Source: Oscarella lobularis (Eukaryota > Porifera > Homoscleromorpha > Homosclerophorida > Oscarellidae). From it: a DNA stretch of 64,000 nt. Shown in pieces: positions 12,048-24,800 of the stretch; positions within the stretch are counted from its first letter, which is position 1, and every line of letters begins with the position of its first letter. The stretch spans positions 372,001 to 436,000 of the forward strand of contig NC_089193.1 of NCBI RefSeq assembly GCF_947507565.1, given 5' to 3'. The notes under the pieces are model-generated. The model was not told the DNA's origin. It ran no database searches and was given only the letters and a program-made list of their open reading frames with translations. The translations under genes were made by a program, and so were the position numbers.

Positions 12048-12978
12048 CACGGATTGTAGAGAAATGGATATGAAACGCACGCACGCTAGTGGGATCATCC
12101 GTGACATGGTCACGTGACCGATCTTGCCCGGATTGGTAACCCAGTTGCCTCCGTTGCCTCCCCGGTAGTCTTAAAATTGGCTTGTATTGACAATGGCAAA
12201 ATTCGCACATGCTTAGTCCTTAACGTTTTCACGAAAAAACAACCCATTTTTAACTAAGCAGTGACAGGTAACATTGAATTGTTCCCAAAGGTCACGGTAC
12301 AGAACCGAAAAGTAGCAAAGTGCAGAGAGACTAACTATTAGAAGCTTAGAGGAAGCATACCTAGCCTTTCTCGCTCTGCTGCTTGTCTGTTAATTAATTC
12401 CGCTCAGCATTTTTTCGACCTCTTTCTAGCGCAAACCCGCTCGTTCATATATTAGTCGGGGTTGTAGGGCCATTCTACAGTGGCAGTTCTATCTACTAAA
12501 ACTACAGTATGCGGCTGACTCTCTACAGTTCTCCCAGAAATGCTACACAAACTCCTTCACCATTCCGAGCATAAAAATGCCCGTACTCGGCTATAACGCG
12601 ACGAAACCGGCCTTGCTTGTGGACAAAGCCACAGCAAGGATCATTATTAAACCGTTCCTTATCTTACTGGCTACGCAAACGTAAGCGAATTGACGAAAAC
12701 GCTACACAACCCCTTCCGAAGTAGGTCTCGTGAGAAAACGCGTGAAAACGCTCTTACGAAACCTCCAATAATTTAGGCAAATGGTGCGCTAGGTACTTCG
12801 AAGATGTAGGCATCGATTTACGTTAATCATAGACGGGTGGCGATTAATCTCTTTAGTCAAACAGCACTTGAGTGTGCCAAGCACAAGCGGAGACACGGGG
12901 GCGGGGCATGTCACGGATGATCCCACGCAACATACGGTAGCGTGCGTGCGTTTCATATCCATTTCTCTACAATCCGTG
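12048..12978. repeat. Inverted-repeat element, 0.93 kb
   Basis: The left arm 12048-12108 is the reverse complement of the right arm 12907-12978, which carries a roughly 10-bp insertion. Arms begin CACGGATTGTAGAGAAATGG. The interior has no supported coding sequence. The palindromic element at 12986-13484 lies immediately beyond the right arm. Confidence 0.7.
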
Positions 12979-12985
12979 CTAAGAT

Positions 12986-13484
12986 TAGCCTCGGTTCCAG
13001 ACCCTCTCTCTCACCCGGATGTTACCGATCCTCGGAGGGAGAGAGGGTCTGGTACGGTCCCGCCCCTAACCCCGCCTATTATGACGTGGGGGAACAGTAT
13101 GGCGGACGAGCTGTACAAAGATCGTTCGTTCGCACCCGTTTCGCAAGTCCTACAGCTATCCGATTAATTTCTCTGTTTCGACTGCTTACTCTTTTCTAAA
13201 AGCCACTTCTATTCGACCGAGGTCTTCGGAATAGAACTTAGTACGCGATCGGTTCCTTGGTCGAATAGAAGTGGCTTTTAGAAAAGAGTAAGCAGTCGAA
13301 ACAGAGAAATTAATCGGATAGCTGTAGGACGTGCGAAACGGGTGCGAACGAACGATCTTTGTACAGCTCGTCCGCCATACTGTTCCCGCACGTCATAATA
13401 GGCGGGGTTAGGGCCGGGACCGTACCAGACCTATCTCCGAGGATCGGTAACATCCGGGGGAGAGAGGGTCTGGAACCGAGGCTA
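12986..13484. mobile_element. 499-bp palindromic fold-back MITE with 9-bp TSD
   Basis: Two arms of about 225 bp are near-perfect reverse complements, meeting near 13230-13250. Ends are TAGCCTCGG and CCGAGGCTA. The element is bracketed by TGCTAAGAT at 12977-12985 and 13485-13493, a 9-bp target-site duplication. A 9-bp duplication with long inverted repeats is typical of Mutator-like elements; that family assignment is inference. No transposase is encoded. Confidence 0.85.
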
Positions 13485-13594
13485 TGCTAAGATACGGAAG
13501 GCGAACTGAACGAATTCGAACTTTCGGCCTGTCCCAGCGTTCTGCATGGTTCTGCACACAAAGCAGCGTGAAGCATTCTACTGCAGTAGAGTCC

Positions 13595-14095
13595 TCCATC
13601 TAGTTTCGAACACATCAAGTTTGGAACAGGCGTTTATACCTTAAAACAGACTAGGATAGAAAACGGTTAAAAGCGAAAATGTAGCACAATAACTCACAAA
13701 TCTTCGTGTAAAATTGCAGCTCTCTCCGTTGAGTGGTATAGGAGTAAGCGCAGTTAGAAGAGGAGGAAGTCATGTGATCTGTCTTTCGAACACACCCATC
13801 GGCTTTCGAACAGCATCTCTAACTCTGTTATCAGTCATCGCACAGAGACGTACTATATACCGTTGGAAAGCTTAAAGCCTCTTCTATTTAGCTAAATTTA
13901 CGCGATTGTCGTAGATTGCATTCTCGCTGAGATATCGCCAGTAGAGTACCGACGGGTAGCGAAATCTCGATTGGAACGCAAGTTTTTTCTTAGCCAACTG
14001 GTTCTACGCCTTCAAACGCCACCAAATCGTGCATGCAGTCTTCCTGTACTGCTCTCTCTAGGATTCGACCGTTATGTAGCTATAAACTTCTTATT
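13595..14095 (+). repeat. Dispersed repeat shared with 62085-62585
   Basis: About 500 bp in direct orientation with the right end of the window, starting at TCTAGTTTCGAACACATCAA and ending at TAGCTATAAACTTC. The second half is also the left arm of the fold-back element at 62362-63426. Short open frames here lie inside the repeat and are not supported as genes. Confidence 0.8.
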
Positions 14096-14317
14096 CGATC
14101 CCTTCACACGTTTTTGGTACGGCTTGAAAGCTGGGAATTTGCCAAGAAAGTTTTGCTGCAAAGGAGGGCTGGTACCCGGATACATTTTTATTTAGTAATT
14201 TCCTCATCTCTACACTACTACGCTACGCTCTAAACTGCTCCACGGAAAGAAATGAAAGCGCTAAAAACAATTAAATAGGGAGTCGAAACAAGATCGAGAA
14301 AAAAAGAGATTAAAAAA

Positions 14318-15790
14318 TCACTCCTCCCTCTCACACAGCATCGGATAGCAAAACGAATACCTTCGTCGAAACCTCCTCGCGAGCCAAAATCTAAAGAAAC
14401 GAAGCCAGCATCTATTCAAAACAACGAAGTACATACCAAAATAAGCCGAAATGAAGCGCGTTTGTGTTTGCGTGACCCAGGTCGCACCACGTGGAGGTCC
14501 AGACGCTTCGCAACCCAGCCGACCCTCACCAACGGCATGAATTAGATCAGAACCCACCATAAGTGAGTCTCCGAGGTTCGTTGCCACCCCGGGAGACGGC
14601 TTTCGCCACCGCCGAAGAGGCCCGCTCATCGTGTGCTCGACGTGGAGGAGAGCCGGCGAACGCCGACGCTGTCCCGCGTAAGACCAAAGAAACAATCCTT
14701 GGTCAGACGGAGCGTGTTTTCCCAGCGCAAAAGCCGCTAGAGGTCTTAGGGATGTGCCTCTAATCACTTTCGCACCGTTGCTCCAGGACCATGCGTCGGA
14801 ATATCGCTCGCCCCTCGGGCTCCCTGTCTTCCAACGACTAACCAAGCGTACGAGCGAGTTCTCAAGCGACGGGGTTACGTAAAGAGGGAGAGTGCCGTGC
14901 ACGACTTTATGTACTCCCTCGCGAACGATGACGCCAACGTTTCTCTGATTGGACGTCGGGTGTTCGCAATTAACCGCAGCGACGTCACGAGAGAGAGCGT
15001 TGCTTTTTGCACCTCTACGCGCAACCAAATAAGGTAATGATTGGAGCGATCATGCGCGTGCAGCGTTTCTCCCAAAAAAAAGGAAACAAGAGACGAGCAC
15101 GTGCACGCGTGCATACGGACAAGATGTCGGATATGTGACGTCAACGTTTCGTTCACGATCTCAACGAAACGAGACGAAAACGCGTTGAAAGGCGACAAGA
15201 AACGTTCGATCGAGTTCGCCTCTCGAAAGGATTGCGGCGAACTCGATGGAATCGCTGTAAATAGAGAACTCGCGATATCGAGTCGTAGATCGGTCGAATA
15301 GTAGTTTCGTGACCTAAATTCAAAGCAGGGACCAACAGTTTCTAGGAATTCGCTCGTGGAATTGAGAGGGGCGCTCTCGCTTACCTGCGTTTCGCTTCGA
15401 ATGCGTAAACAAGCCCTCTGAACCACTTCGACGCCGATTCCGTCACTTTTCGATCAATCTTTGGTTGCGTAGAGACAATCGATTGCCTAAATCGCACAAA
15501 AATCGGAGACTAGCGAGAAAACATTTTAGGTCGAGCACGCTAAACAAAGATGGAGGTCGAAACCTAAGGAGTTCGAGCTTTCGCGACGTTCGGCGCACCG
15601 GGTAGCGACGAGCTTCCATCTGCAGGACAGCGTTTCGACCTCATCAACGCTGGACTGCTTTACGATGATGTTGCGTAAGGCGATTTCCTCGTAAAGGTAA
15701 GAAACGTATTAGGAAAGCGTTAGAGCAACGTTTTGTGTTCTGAAAATGTTTTCTAGTATATTTAGTTCACGCAAAAGACAGCAAAAGGTA
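14318..15790 (-). repeat. Repeat R1, copy 2, with extended flank
   Basis: Reverse-orientation copy of R1. Beyond the part shared with copy 1 it continues for about 650 bp that match copy 3 (to about 24800), including the small coding exon described at 15550-15674. The conserved hairpin is at 14567-14597. A 236-codon minus-strand open frame spans it but is not preserved between copies. Confidence 0.75.
15550..15674 (+). pseudogene. Broken copy of the 24564 first exon
   Basis: Same length and splice donor (GTAAGG) as the exon at 24564-24688, with matching residues such as RAFATFGAPGS and AGLLYDDV. Codon 6 is TAA, so the copy cannot be translated from its ATG. No downstream exon matching 24855-25001 follows. 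It is carried inside the R1 copy 2 duplication. Confidence 0.65.
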
Positions 15791-18700
15791 GGAGATGTCA
15801 TTCGATGTACAATCTGAGTCGTTTACATCAAAATGAACAGAAGACGTACGTTCTCTCTTGACATGGAGCCCACATTTTCTTGTAGAAAAGGTACATGTAT
15901 AGTCTGTGGCGATAACGATATGTTGACCTAATCAATGGTTAAAGTTTAGAGTTCTCAAGACACGTACCAGGCACTGGCCACTGCCGGAGGAACTGATAGG
16001 CGCAGAGGCGTAGCTTTCTCACTTTCTCGTGATAGCTCCTTACGCGTAGACTACAGGACACCGGAAAATTAAATTTGTTAGAGACTACAGGGCGCCGCGA
16101 AATTAAACTTGTTAGATCATCACACCGCTTATACTTCAGGCATTTATCTCCTTGCAGAATAGCTTCAGAAATAGGTTGTTTATCTCCATCTGATCAACCA
16201 ATAAAGCGTCGCCCCTCTAATGAGCAGGAACCACCGATCACGTGGCCCTTGTTATGAGAACACAAACTTCCGGACCAAATGACTTATTTACTCCATAGTC
16301 ACTGCACTTGAATGCGGCGCATCATAAGCTCTCAGAAAGCCTCGCTTTCTTAGCACACTAACATATTGGTCACTGCATTAAAATGCTAGCGCTCTTCCTT
16401 AATTAAATAGATTGTTCTTATCAGTTAGGTATCTATGTTGCTTTACCAACCCAAAATAACAAGAGAACATTCAAGAATGAAGCTCAATTTCCGCTTACAT
16501 TTACCTCCGCTTCTTTACCGCGGAACTAGTATAAAGGTTTCTTTATGAAGGATATTTGGGAAGCATACATCCTTCTTTGTCAGACTCGCGTGCCTGCTTA
16601 TGAAAGTATAACGGAAATCAGTTGTTAGATTAATACGTGTATATAAATATGCGTTGAGGCTACTGGGCTTCCAGCAATTAAGCAAAGGAGAAGACATGCG
16701 TTCTCTTCTGGTGCTAGTATGGTTGCTCAGTGCTGCAGTGCTGCAGTGCCCTAGATTATTATGAAAGTAAGCAGAGGAAGACAGATTTTCGCCAGAAAAC
16801 TTTATCCCTGCAGATAATGATTGTTCGTGAGACAATGTCTACACGGGTTTCCGGCGAATGGGCAGAGTGAAAAAGAGGTCATAGTGGGCGTTTTACCTCA
16901 GTGCGTGCGCAATCGCATAAATTTGCCTCACGGCTACGTTCACACTGTCGTCGTGTTCAAGGGATATTCTGACCACGTTCCGGGTGGCATGAATTATCCC
17001 AGGTACATCAACACTAAACACGTCGATACGAATCATTATGAACGCGGAACCACCTACGAGGGCAGAGCAATACGACTCCAAATGAAATTGAGGAATTTCT
17101 GAGACAGTACGGAAGTCATTATTAGACGCTTGGAAGAAATTGTAAAGATTTCTAACGAAATTCTTGATCACAGCTCATCCCTGCTAAGTTGAGCAATGAC
17201 GTACTGATTCTTCTCTGTCAATTGCAATGTCTTTGATTGATCTTGTTCTTGTTCGTATTGCTCAATCTGCCGCAGATGCAACTGTCATGTCTTCAATGCA
17301 ATTATATTTATCCTTCACGCCGGAAGTAGAGTGAGTGCGGCGCGTACGTGCATGTTCCGCGGGAGGCTTCTATTACAATTTCGAGTCTTCTCTTCTAAGT
17401 TGCTCTCAGCTAAGTTCGCTTCGCTGTAATGCTAATTTACATATATTCATCATGAAGTTTGCGGTCTCGATCTCTTGCTTTACGCCCCGCCCCCTTTTAC
17501 TGGACTGCATGACTTCCGTCACTGAAAGTGACAGGTAATTGTTCTAGATAATCAAATGCGTGGTGGCTACCTCATTCACGACCACAGGCTCCAACACATT
17601 CTTTTTGACCACGCCTACACGTGCACCGTGATGTTAGAGCCATACACGCAATGTTTTGGAGCCCAGCGTCGAATTATCGAGCAGCTGTTTGCATATGGAA
17701 ATCAAGAGAAACGCGTTCGCTCACCTGAGCGTTTCGAAAGCTCACCTGCGCGTGGAGACGAATGCAGCGAATGCAGTCACTTTCAGGGCCGATTCAACAA
17801 AGATTTGAGATTATTGTCATCTATTTTCATGCCCCGGAGGAAGATTTGATTGTCGACATCGCGTAAAGATCGCGCAGTACAGAGATAAAAATGTAGGGAA
17901 ACTCTATATCCGGGATTGTCGCTAGTTCATCGTTCGTTGCTCGCTGCTGTCTACAATGAGTTCTGTTGACGAGAATGGTTAGATGGTCGTCTGTCTTGTT
18001 ACCGTAGCGACAGATGCATGCACTACTGTTGAACGGGTCCCCCAAACGCGTTTCCGACACGTTTTCCGAGGCATTATACCCTTTATCCGCGCAACCTCGC
18101 CTTTCGTTTAGCGACGCTTTAAAGTCAAGACGTCTATGAAAGCGCGAAATTGTGCCAAACGTACCCCACCTCATCACCAATTTCGCAACGAGATGACTCG
18201 ATTGCACTTCGTATAGGGCTTGCAGAAACTCGTCGCATCGACGATCGCGACCCTTTCGAAGTCGTGTGCAATGATCGAGGCGCTTACTGCTGCTACTCAG
18301 GGAGCCGACCTGAAAGGCAACTGCGCATTAATTAAGACAAATGCAGAGATGCAGGTATATAAATGTTTTTCACGAGAGTGCGCTGTCAGCATATGTAGCG
18401 GTGTCTGCAGATCGATGCATCTTCCTTTTTAATTTTCTAGGCTCTGCTTTCTCTAAATCCCATGCAACTCTTCATGGTAGTCTTCCGCTGCTGCGGTTCC
18501 CCGTTCTCTTGGAAGTAGGACGATAGCAGTTTGGCAAATATTCGTATTTCTTACGCTTTATAGGGCTTCGTCGATGAATCATCGGAAACCTATTACAATG
18601 CTTCTATTCATTCTTTCAGCTATTTTTATCTACATGGCGCCAGGAGAAATTTAGCAAAAGGTGCTCAACACGCATGCGAGCTAGTATATATCAGAGATCC

Positions 18701-18964
18701 TTACTTGGCTTCAGACAGTCTTATCGGGTTGGAGCACGTACATCGATCAGCACAGTCAAATTGAAGTTCTCAATCCAACCTCGAGTCTCGACTTTAGAAT
18801 TCTACATTTGAGGTTCGACAACAAATAGGTACGTTTTGTCGTGATACGACACTGAGTATATGAAACGCTGAATGAATCAATCGCATCGTGCTTGGGCCTG
18901 AAATCTTTCTCTCTGTTTATCTTCGTAGCGATTTAAGACGGAGAAGAATAAGTAACGACAAAAG
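15791..18964. other. 3.2 kb without a recognised gene
   Basis: Several open frames of 60-126 codons exist (for example 16821-17102 plus, 17827-18207 minus, 18220-18432 plus) but none shows a domain, and no chain of phase-compatible exons was found. The frame near 18215-18351 ends at a plausible donor and could be an isolated exon; support is weak. Confidence 0.4.
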
Positions 18965-21900
18965 ATGCATCTTTTCTATCTCGTTCTGATGCTCACCGCT
19001 ACTTTGGGCGGTTCTCTGGCACTGAGTACATCCTTTTCTCACACCCAGTTAATCTTATCTATAACCTGCAGCGTTATCTTTTGTTCCATACAGGATGTTT
19101 CAGACCACGTCCTCCCCGAAACGGCGACGTTCACGTTGTCAATGAAACGGCGACGTTCTCGTGTAAATCGTCAGAAGGTTACGTTCTCTCGGGTTCGCCA
19201 ACGTCAGTTTGTCAACCGGGCTCGTGGTATGGATATACCTGGACAAGGAAAGTCCCCAAGTGCAGAAAACGTATGGGTTGAACTATAAGAATGTACCTCG
19301 CAGCTCTAGAGTGTTGTTTAATTAGGATATTGCGCTCGTCTGTTTGAACCAGAGAACGGCCGTTTGAACTTGACACGTCACCTAGCGTTTTTTCGATGTC
19401 AGGACGGCTTTAGGCTGGTAGGAAGCAGAAATCGAACTTGCCTGCATAATGGAACTAAGGCTGCACATTGGTCTGGTTCGCCTGTTTGGTGTTCGCGTAA
19501 GGCGCTTTTAATTAATATCCTTAGTTACGTGTTATTATTTCTTACCCTCAGCTTGCGCTGCTCCTCCGGCGGTGAAACGCGGTTTTTTGGTTGAGCAGGA
19601 CAGGCTGACGGCAAAGTACGCATGCAAGCGTCGTCACTCTATGATAGGAGATTCGACAATATTGTGTAATGCGTCATCGAATATATGGGCGTCTCCTGCA
19701 ACGTGTGTGAAGACAGGTAGGTACTGCTTTGAAGAATTTCATCTGAGTGCTACATCGTCTATTTCATTAGGTTGCCCTAATCTGCATCATCCTCTAAACG
19801 GTGTTGTGCACTATAACAAAAAGTTGTCGCATGTGCACTACACTTGCAACCAGGGATATCTTTTGTTTGGCTCTCCGTACCGATCTTGCAATGAGACAAC
19901 AGGCAGATGGTCAGGATCGAGGCCTTCATGCACCTCATCAGACGGTACAGAAAATTCTTACTTAAAACCCAACTGTACTTCTTTTTATAGCTAGTATTAA
20001 GCGCTTCAAACACTGCGGTGTTTTGGGACATCCTCTTCGTGGGCAAGTGTCATTCGACGAAGTCAGCTATACTAAACTCGAAGCGACGTACACCTGCAAT
20101 CCTGGCTTTTTCCGTCATGGAAACGAAAGAAGAGTTTGCATAAGCTATCGGCAAAAGTGGTCAGGCTCCACCGCAAAATGCATGCGTGCGTGTGAAAATA
20201 ACGATTTAATTGAGTAGCTTTTATTGTGAGTGTCTAGCTTGTCCTCCCATAAGCGAGCACCTGAGAAATGGACGCGTGACAGTTTCAAGAAATCGTGCTT
20301 ACTACACCTGCGATCATGGTTACAATTTGAAAGGGCGTAAGATTCGGCGATGCAATCGACGCACGCACCGTTGGTCTAACTCGCCTCCACGTTGCACGCA
20401 TTGTGAGTGCATAAATACTACTAACATAACTAGTTATGTCTCTTATTTATTAATTAAATTAGTCTGTCGTCGACCGAATGCTCCGCTTCAGGGATCAGTT
20501 TTGATTGACGGTTTCTTTGCCAACTATTCCTGCATTTCGGGACACCGACTTGTTGGGCCATCATCAATACAATGTGTATCAGGAAGATGGGTGTCTGATC
20601 CTCCGAGTTGTGTTCTAGGTAAGGTAAAGGAAGATTGATTTGCGACGTTACATGCTTACAGTATAACTTGCATAGGTTGCTCAACTGCACTTGGTATAGA
20701 TAACGGCAATGTCTACATCAACGGGTCGGTTGCGGTGTACAGCTGCAAATCTGGCTACAGGCTCGCAAAGGAAAGCAAACGATACTGTAAAAAGAGTTCC
20801 TGGAGAGATTCTTTTTACTGGGATTCTTCACGCGAGCCTTGGTGCACTCGTACGTGTTTAGCGATTTATATAAGGCTTTGCAGGTTACTTTGGATTTGTT
20901 ATACTTTAGGCTGCCTAAAACCAGTAGCGCCTAAAAATGGACGCGTAACGGAAAGAGAAAACGAAGCTACATACGATTGCGATTATAAATTTGCATTGCT
21001 CGGCGCAGAAACTCTCACCTGCACTGAATCAGGAAAGTGGTCGGCTCCTGCTCCCGTTTGCATGAAACCAAGTAAATTTTTATCCTTTAATCAAGATCAC
21101 GTTTTTGTCTGTTAATTAATATTTTAGAGTGCGGTTTAGTAAAAATAGATTATTCTCTGCGAGTAGCGTACTCAGAGTTTAATGGAACTTGGATAGCGAC
21201 GTTCACATGTCGATATGGGCAGAATTTATTTGGAGATGAAAAGAAGTTCTGCAAGGGGAGCGACACGCGCTGGCGTGGTTCAAACTTTGACGTTCAATTG
21301 CCTACATGTTCAAGTGCGAATCTCATCTCTTAGTCGATTTAGTTACGAATCAAATTGCATCTTTCTTTTTAGGCTGCCCTATTTTGGAACTTGACAACGG
21401 CAATGTGGTTCAGGATGGCGTCAGTGCTACATATTCTTGCAACGTCGGTTTCAGACTTGATGGAAGTCGAACTAGAACGTGCGTCAAATATTCCGGGAAA
21501 TGGAGTGGATGTCCACCTGTTTGCTCTTTTTCCTCTGGTATTTGATAATTGTGAAAGTAACATATTGTAGAGTGGCTTTGTAGAAGATGGCCAAGGTGAC
21601 CCGTCTGAAGAAGACTTCTACTTAACATGCTGCTCTCCTCCTAAACCACCTAATGGATCGGTTGTCCTAACATCCCCACGAAAAGGCGTACGTTTGGCAA
21701 AATATATCTGCGACAGCGGCTTCAGATTGACAGGAAGGGGTCATACACGAGAGTGCAGTTCTTCATTTAATTACTGGTTACCAGGGTTCGAACCATCGTG
21801 CTCGTCAAGTAGGTATACGCTTATGGATCATAGATTAAGTTGAACCACTTTGCCACAGCATGCCCGTCTCTCTCAAATCCGCGAAAAGGAGAAGTTCTGG

Positions 21901-22714
21901 TCATAGGATCTCGAGCAGTATACTCGTGCCATGCTCCGTTCATACTATACGGAAACGCGGAGCGGCTGTGTTCAAATGTAACGCGGCAGTGGATAGGCGA
22001 AGCTCCTGTCTGCTCGAGTGAGAGTTATCTGACGAGTATGATTAATTTGAAGATTGTCTAATTTTGTTTTAATTAAGGCTGCTCCGCGCCACCTGACCTA
22101 GTAAACGGTCTGTTCGAAATTCTGGGCACGTCTTTTCCTTTTAGTTTACATGTAAGATACGCCTGCAATGAGAGTTACCGCTTGGTCGGAATATCCGATA
22201 ACTATTGTTCGGATGGCGAATGGCTTGCGCCAGTACCGTTCTGTTCAGGTTCTGTTTGAAAATGGGGTTTTGGGTATGCAAAATTTTTCTCATCTTGTAT
22301 TAGTGTGTCCGCCTCCGCCTCGTTCGTCAAACGAATTCGTCCAAGAGTTGGGATCCGTGGCGACGTACATCTGCAGTGACCGGGAACTTGTCATGTATGG
22401 AGACTCATCGATTACTTGCAATGCTCTAACAAAGAAGTGGTCTAAATCGAAACGAAGTTGCGTCCCAAGTAAAGTCAGTAACTTTTTCTAAGCACAATTA
22501 ACTGATTCTTCTCTCTAATTATAAAGGATCATGCCTTCTGGACTACAACGTCCCTCTTTACGGAAAAGTTGAAAGAAGCCTAAACCCAACGTTCGTAGAA
22601 ACTTTCTCATGCGTCGAAGGCTTCGAAATCGTAGGCGATTCCGTTCGACATTGCATTAATGGATCGTGGAATGGTCCCTTGCCGACGTGTAAACAAATCC
22701 AACACAAATACTAG
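18965..22714 (+). CDS. Secreted protein with 16 sushi (CCP) domains
   Basis: Seventeen phase-1 exons: 18965-19025, 19094-19270, 19326-19496, 19552-19716, 19771-19944, 19991-20191, 20238-20402, 20463-20618, 20676-20849, 20910-21071, 21128-21313, 21373-21537, 21584-21808, 21859-22017, 22078-22248, 22304-22468, 22527-22714; about 954 residues. Exon 1 encodes the signal peptide (MHLFYLVLMLTATLGGS...). Each later exon encodes one sushi module with the four-cysteine pattern and the conserved W before the last C (for example TWTRKVPKC, GKWSGCPPVC). There is no TM segment or GPI-like tail, so a secreted product is expected. Sushi arrays are known from complement regulators and adhesion proteins; the role here is unknown. 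The acceptor of the exon at 21584 is placed at TTTGTAG because it keeps phase. The 3' half was later copied to 41.8 kb. Confidence 0.88.
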
Positions 22715-22980
22715 CATGATGTTTCCATGTTTTTGCTCACCTCCGTCTGCATTCTTTTTCTGCGCTGCGCTTGATTTTTGCTAACTCTTTGAACGCTCAT
22801 GAAAGAGATAAAAAACCTCTTGTAATCCGGGCACTCTTCCTTCTACTTTGGTTACCTTAATTGTCAAATAGCTTTCAAGTCATCATTGCGATTCAGAGAG
22901 TGAGAGATACATGTATCTCGGCTGTAGAAGTAAAATTTATTTAATGGACGGTATTGCCAGTAAATGTGGGTCGTTCAGCG
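22711..22980 (+). repeat. Duplicated 3' flank, copy 1
   Basis: Starts at the sushi gene stop (CTAGCATGATGTTTCCATG) and matches 26651-26930, directly behind the tyrosinase relic. It includes a shared run around TCTTTTTCTGCGCTGCGCTT. It may contain the 3' UTR of one of the two genes, moved next to the other. Confidence 0.8.
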
Positions 22981-23339
22981 TTTCCTTTTCAAAGTAATCT
23001 ATTTTTTTCCACGTTTTTAGTGGTATTTTTTATTACTTTTGAACCGCACGCAGCATGCAGGAGTTTGATTTCCGTCGGCGCTATTGTAGTACACAGAGAA
23101 AGCTCTTCCCGAAAAGGTTAACGTGTCTAAGAAGGCTTGACAATGGGCAAATAAATTTTACTTCCATGCGATACGTGGTTCCCAGCTGAATGATTATATA
23201 TCAATACGTTCTTCACTACTACTATACGCCTAAAAGACTATCAAAACTACCATACGAAAAGTCATGAAAACAAAAACGCAATTTAAGTGAGACAAAGCAA
23301 GATGTAGTAAATAAAAATAAGAGCTAAACTGTCACACCT
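22981..23339. other. No gene seen
   Basis: AT-rich spacer between the sushi gene flank and R1 copy 3. Nothing recognisable. Confidence 0.5.
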
Positions 23340-24800
23340 CCAAGTGACACCGCATCGGATAGCAAAACGAACTTCTTCGTCGAAGCCTTTTCGCGAACCA
23401 AAACCTAGAGAAACAAAGCCAGTATCCGTTCAAAACAAGAACGTACTTACCAAAAGAGGCCAAAAAGAAGCGCGTCCGTGTTTGCGTGACCCAGGTCGCA
23501 CCACGTGGAGGTCCAGACGCTTCGCAACCCAGCCGACCCTCACCAACGGCATGAGTTAGATCAGAACCCACCTTGGGTGAGCCTCCGAGGTTCATTGCCA
23601 CCCCAGGAGACGGCTATCACCTCCGCTGAAGAGGCCCGCTCATCGTGTGCTCGACGTGGAGGAGAGCCGGCGAACGCCGACGCTGTCCCGTGTAAGACGG
23701 AGCGTGTTTTCCCAGTGCGAAAGCCCCTAGAGGTCTTAGGGATGTGCCTCTAATCACTTTCGCACCGTTGCTCCAGGACGATGCGTCGGAATATCGCTCG
23801 CCCCTCTGGCTCCCTGTCTTCCAACGACTAACCAAGCGTACGAGCGAGTTCTCAAGCGACGGGGTTACGCAAAGAGGGAGAGCGCCGTGCACGACTTTAT
23901 GTACTCCCTTGCGAACGATGACGCCAACTTTTCTCTCATTGGACGTCGGGTCTGCGTCATGATGTCACGCGAGACAGCATTGCTATATGCACCTCTACGC
24001 GCAACCAAATAAGGTAATGATTGGAGCGATCACGCGAGTGCAGCGTTTCTCCCAAAAAAAAAAGGAAACAAGAGACGAGCACGTGCACGCATGCATATGG
24101 CCAAAATGTCGGATATGTGACGTCAGCGTTTGGCTCACGATCTCGACGAAACGCGACGAAAACGCAATGAAAGGCGACAAGAAACTAACCTACTGATTCG
24201 ATCGAGTTCGCGTTTCGAAAGGAACGCGGCGAACTCGATGGAATCGTTGTAAAATTGAGGACTCGCGATATCGAGTCGTAGATTCATGTAATATGACTTT
24301 AGGGCTATAGAGTCGAAGAAGAGAGCCACGCTTACATTGTTTTCGCTCGTAAAATCAAGAGGAACGCGCTCGTTTACCTGCGTTTCGTTTCGAATGCTTA
24401 AGCGTTTCGTTTCGAATGCTTAAGCGAGTTGTCTTAACCGCTTTGACGCCGATTCCATCGGTTTTCGATCAATCTTTAGTTGTGTAGGGACAATCGATCG
24501 CCTAAATCGCAGAAACTTCGGAGACTAGCGAGAAAACATATTACGTCGAGCACGCTAAACAAGATGGACGTCGAAACCAAACCAATTCGAGCTTTCGCGA
24601 CGTTTGGCGCACCGGGCAGCGTCGAGCTTCCAACTGCGAGACAACGTTTTGACCTGCTCAACGCTGGATTGCTTTACGATGATGTTGCGTAAGGCAATTT
24701 CCTCGCAAACGTAAGAAACGTCTTAGGAAAGCGTTAGCGCTACGTTTTGTCTTCTGAAAATATTTTCTCGTGTATTCAGTGGACTCGAAAGGCAGCAAAA
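23340..24800 (-). repeat. Repeat R1, copy 3, with extended flank
   Basis: Reverse-orientation copy, closely matching 14318-15790. The conserved hairpin is at 23581-23611 with pair-preserving changes relative to the other copies. The end of the shared block contains the first exon of the gene at 24564, so here R1 occupies the position of that gene's promoter/5' region. Confidence 0.75.

Noticed and set aside
14318-15028. A 236-codon minus-strand open frame in R1 copy 2
   Set aside because: The frame is broken or shifted in copies 1 and 3, so it is not conserved as protein despite high nucleotide identity.
16821-17171. Overlapping open frames of about 92 codons on both strands
   Set aside because: No domain, no conserved copy, no splice partners; could be a relic but I cannot support a call.
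18215-18351. Possible isolated exon ending at GTATAT
   Set aside because: Helical-looking translation but no family recognised and no in-phase neighbour exon.
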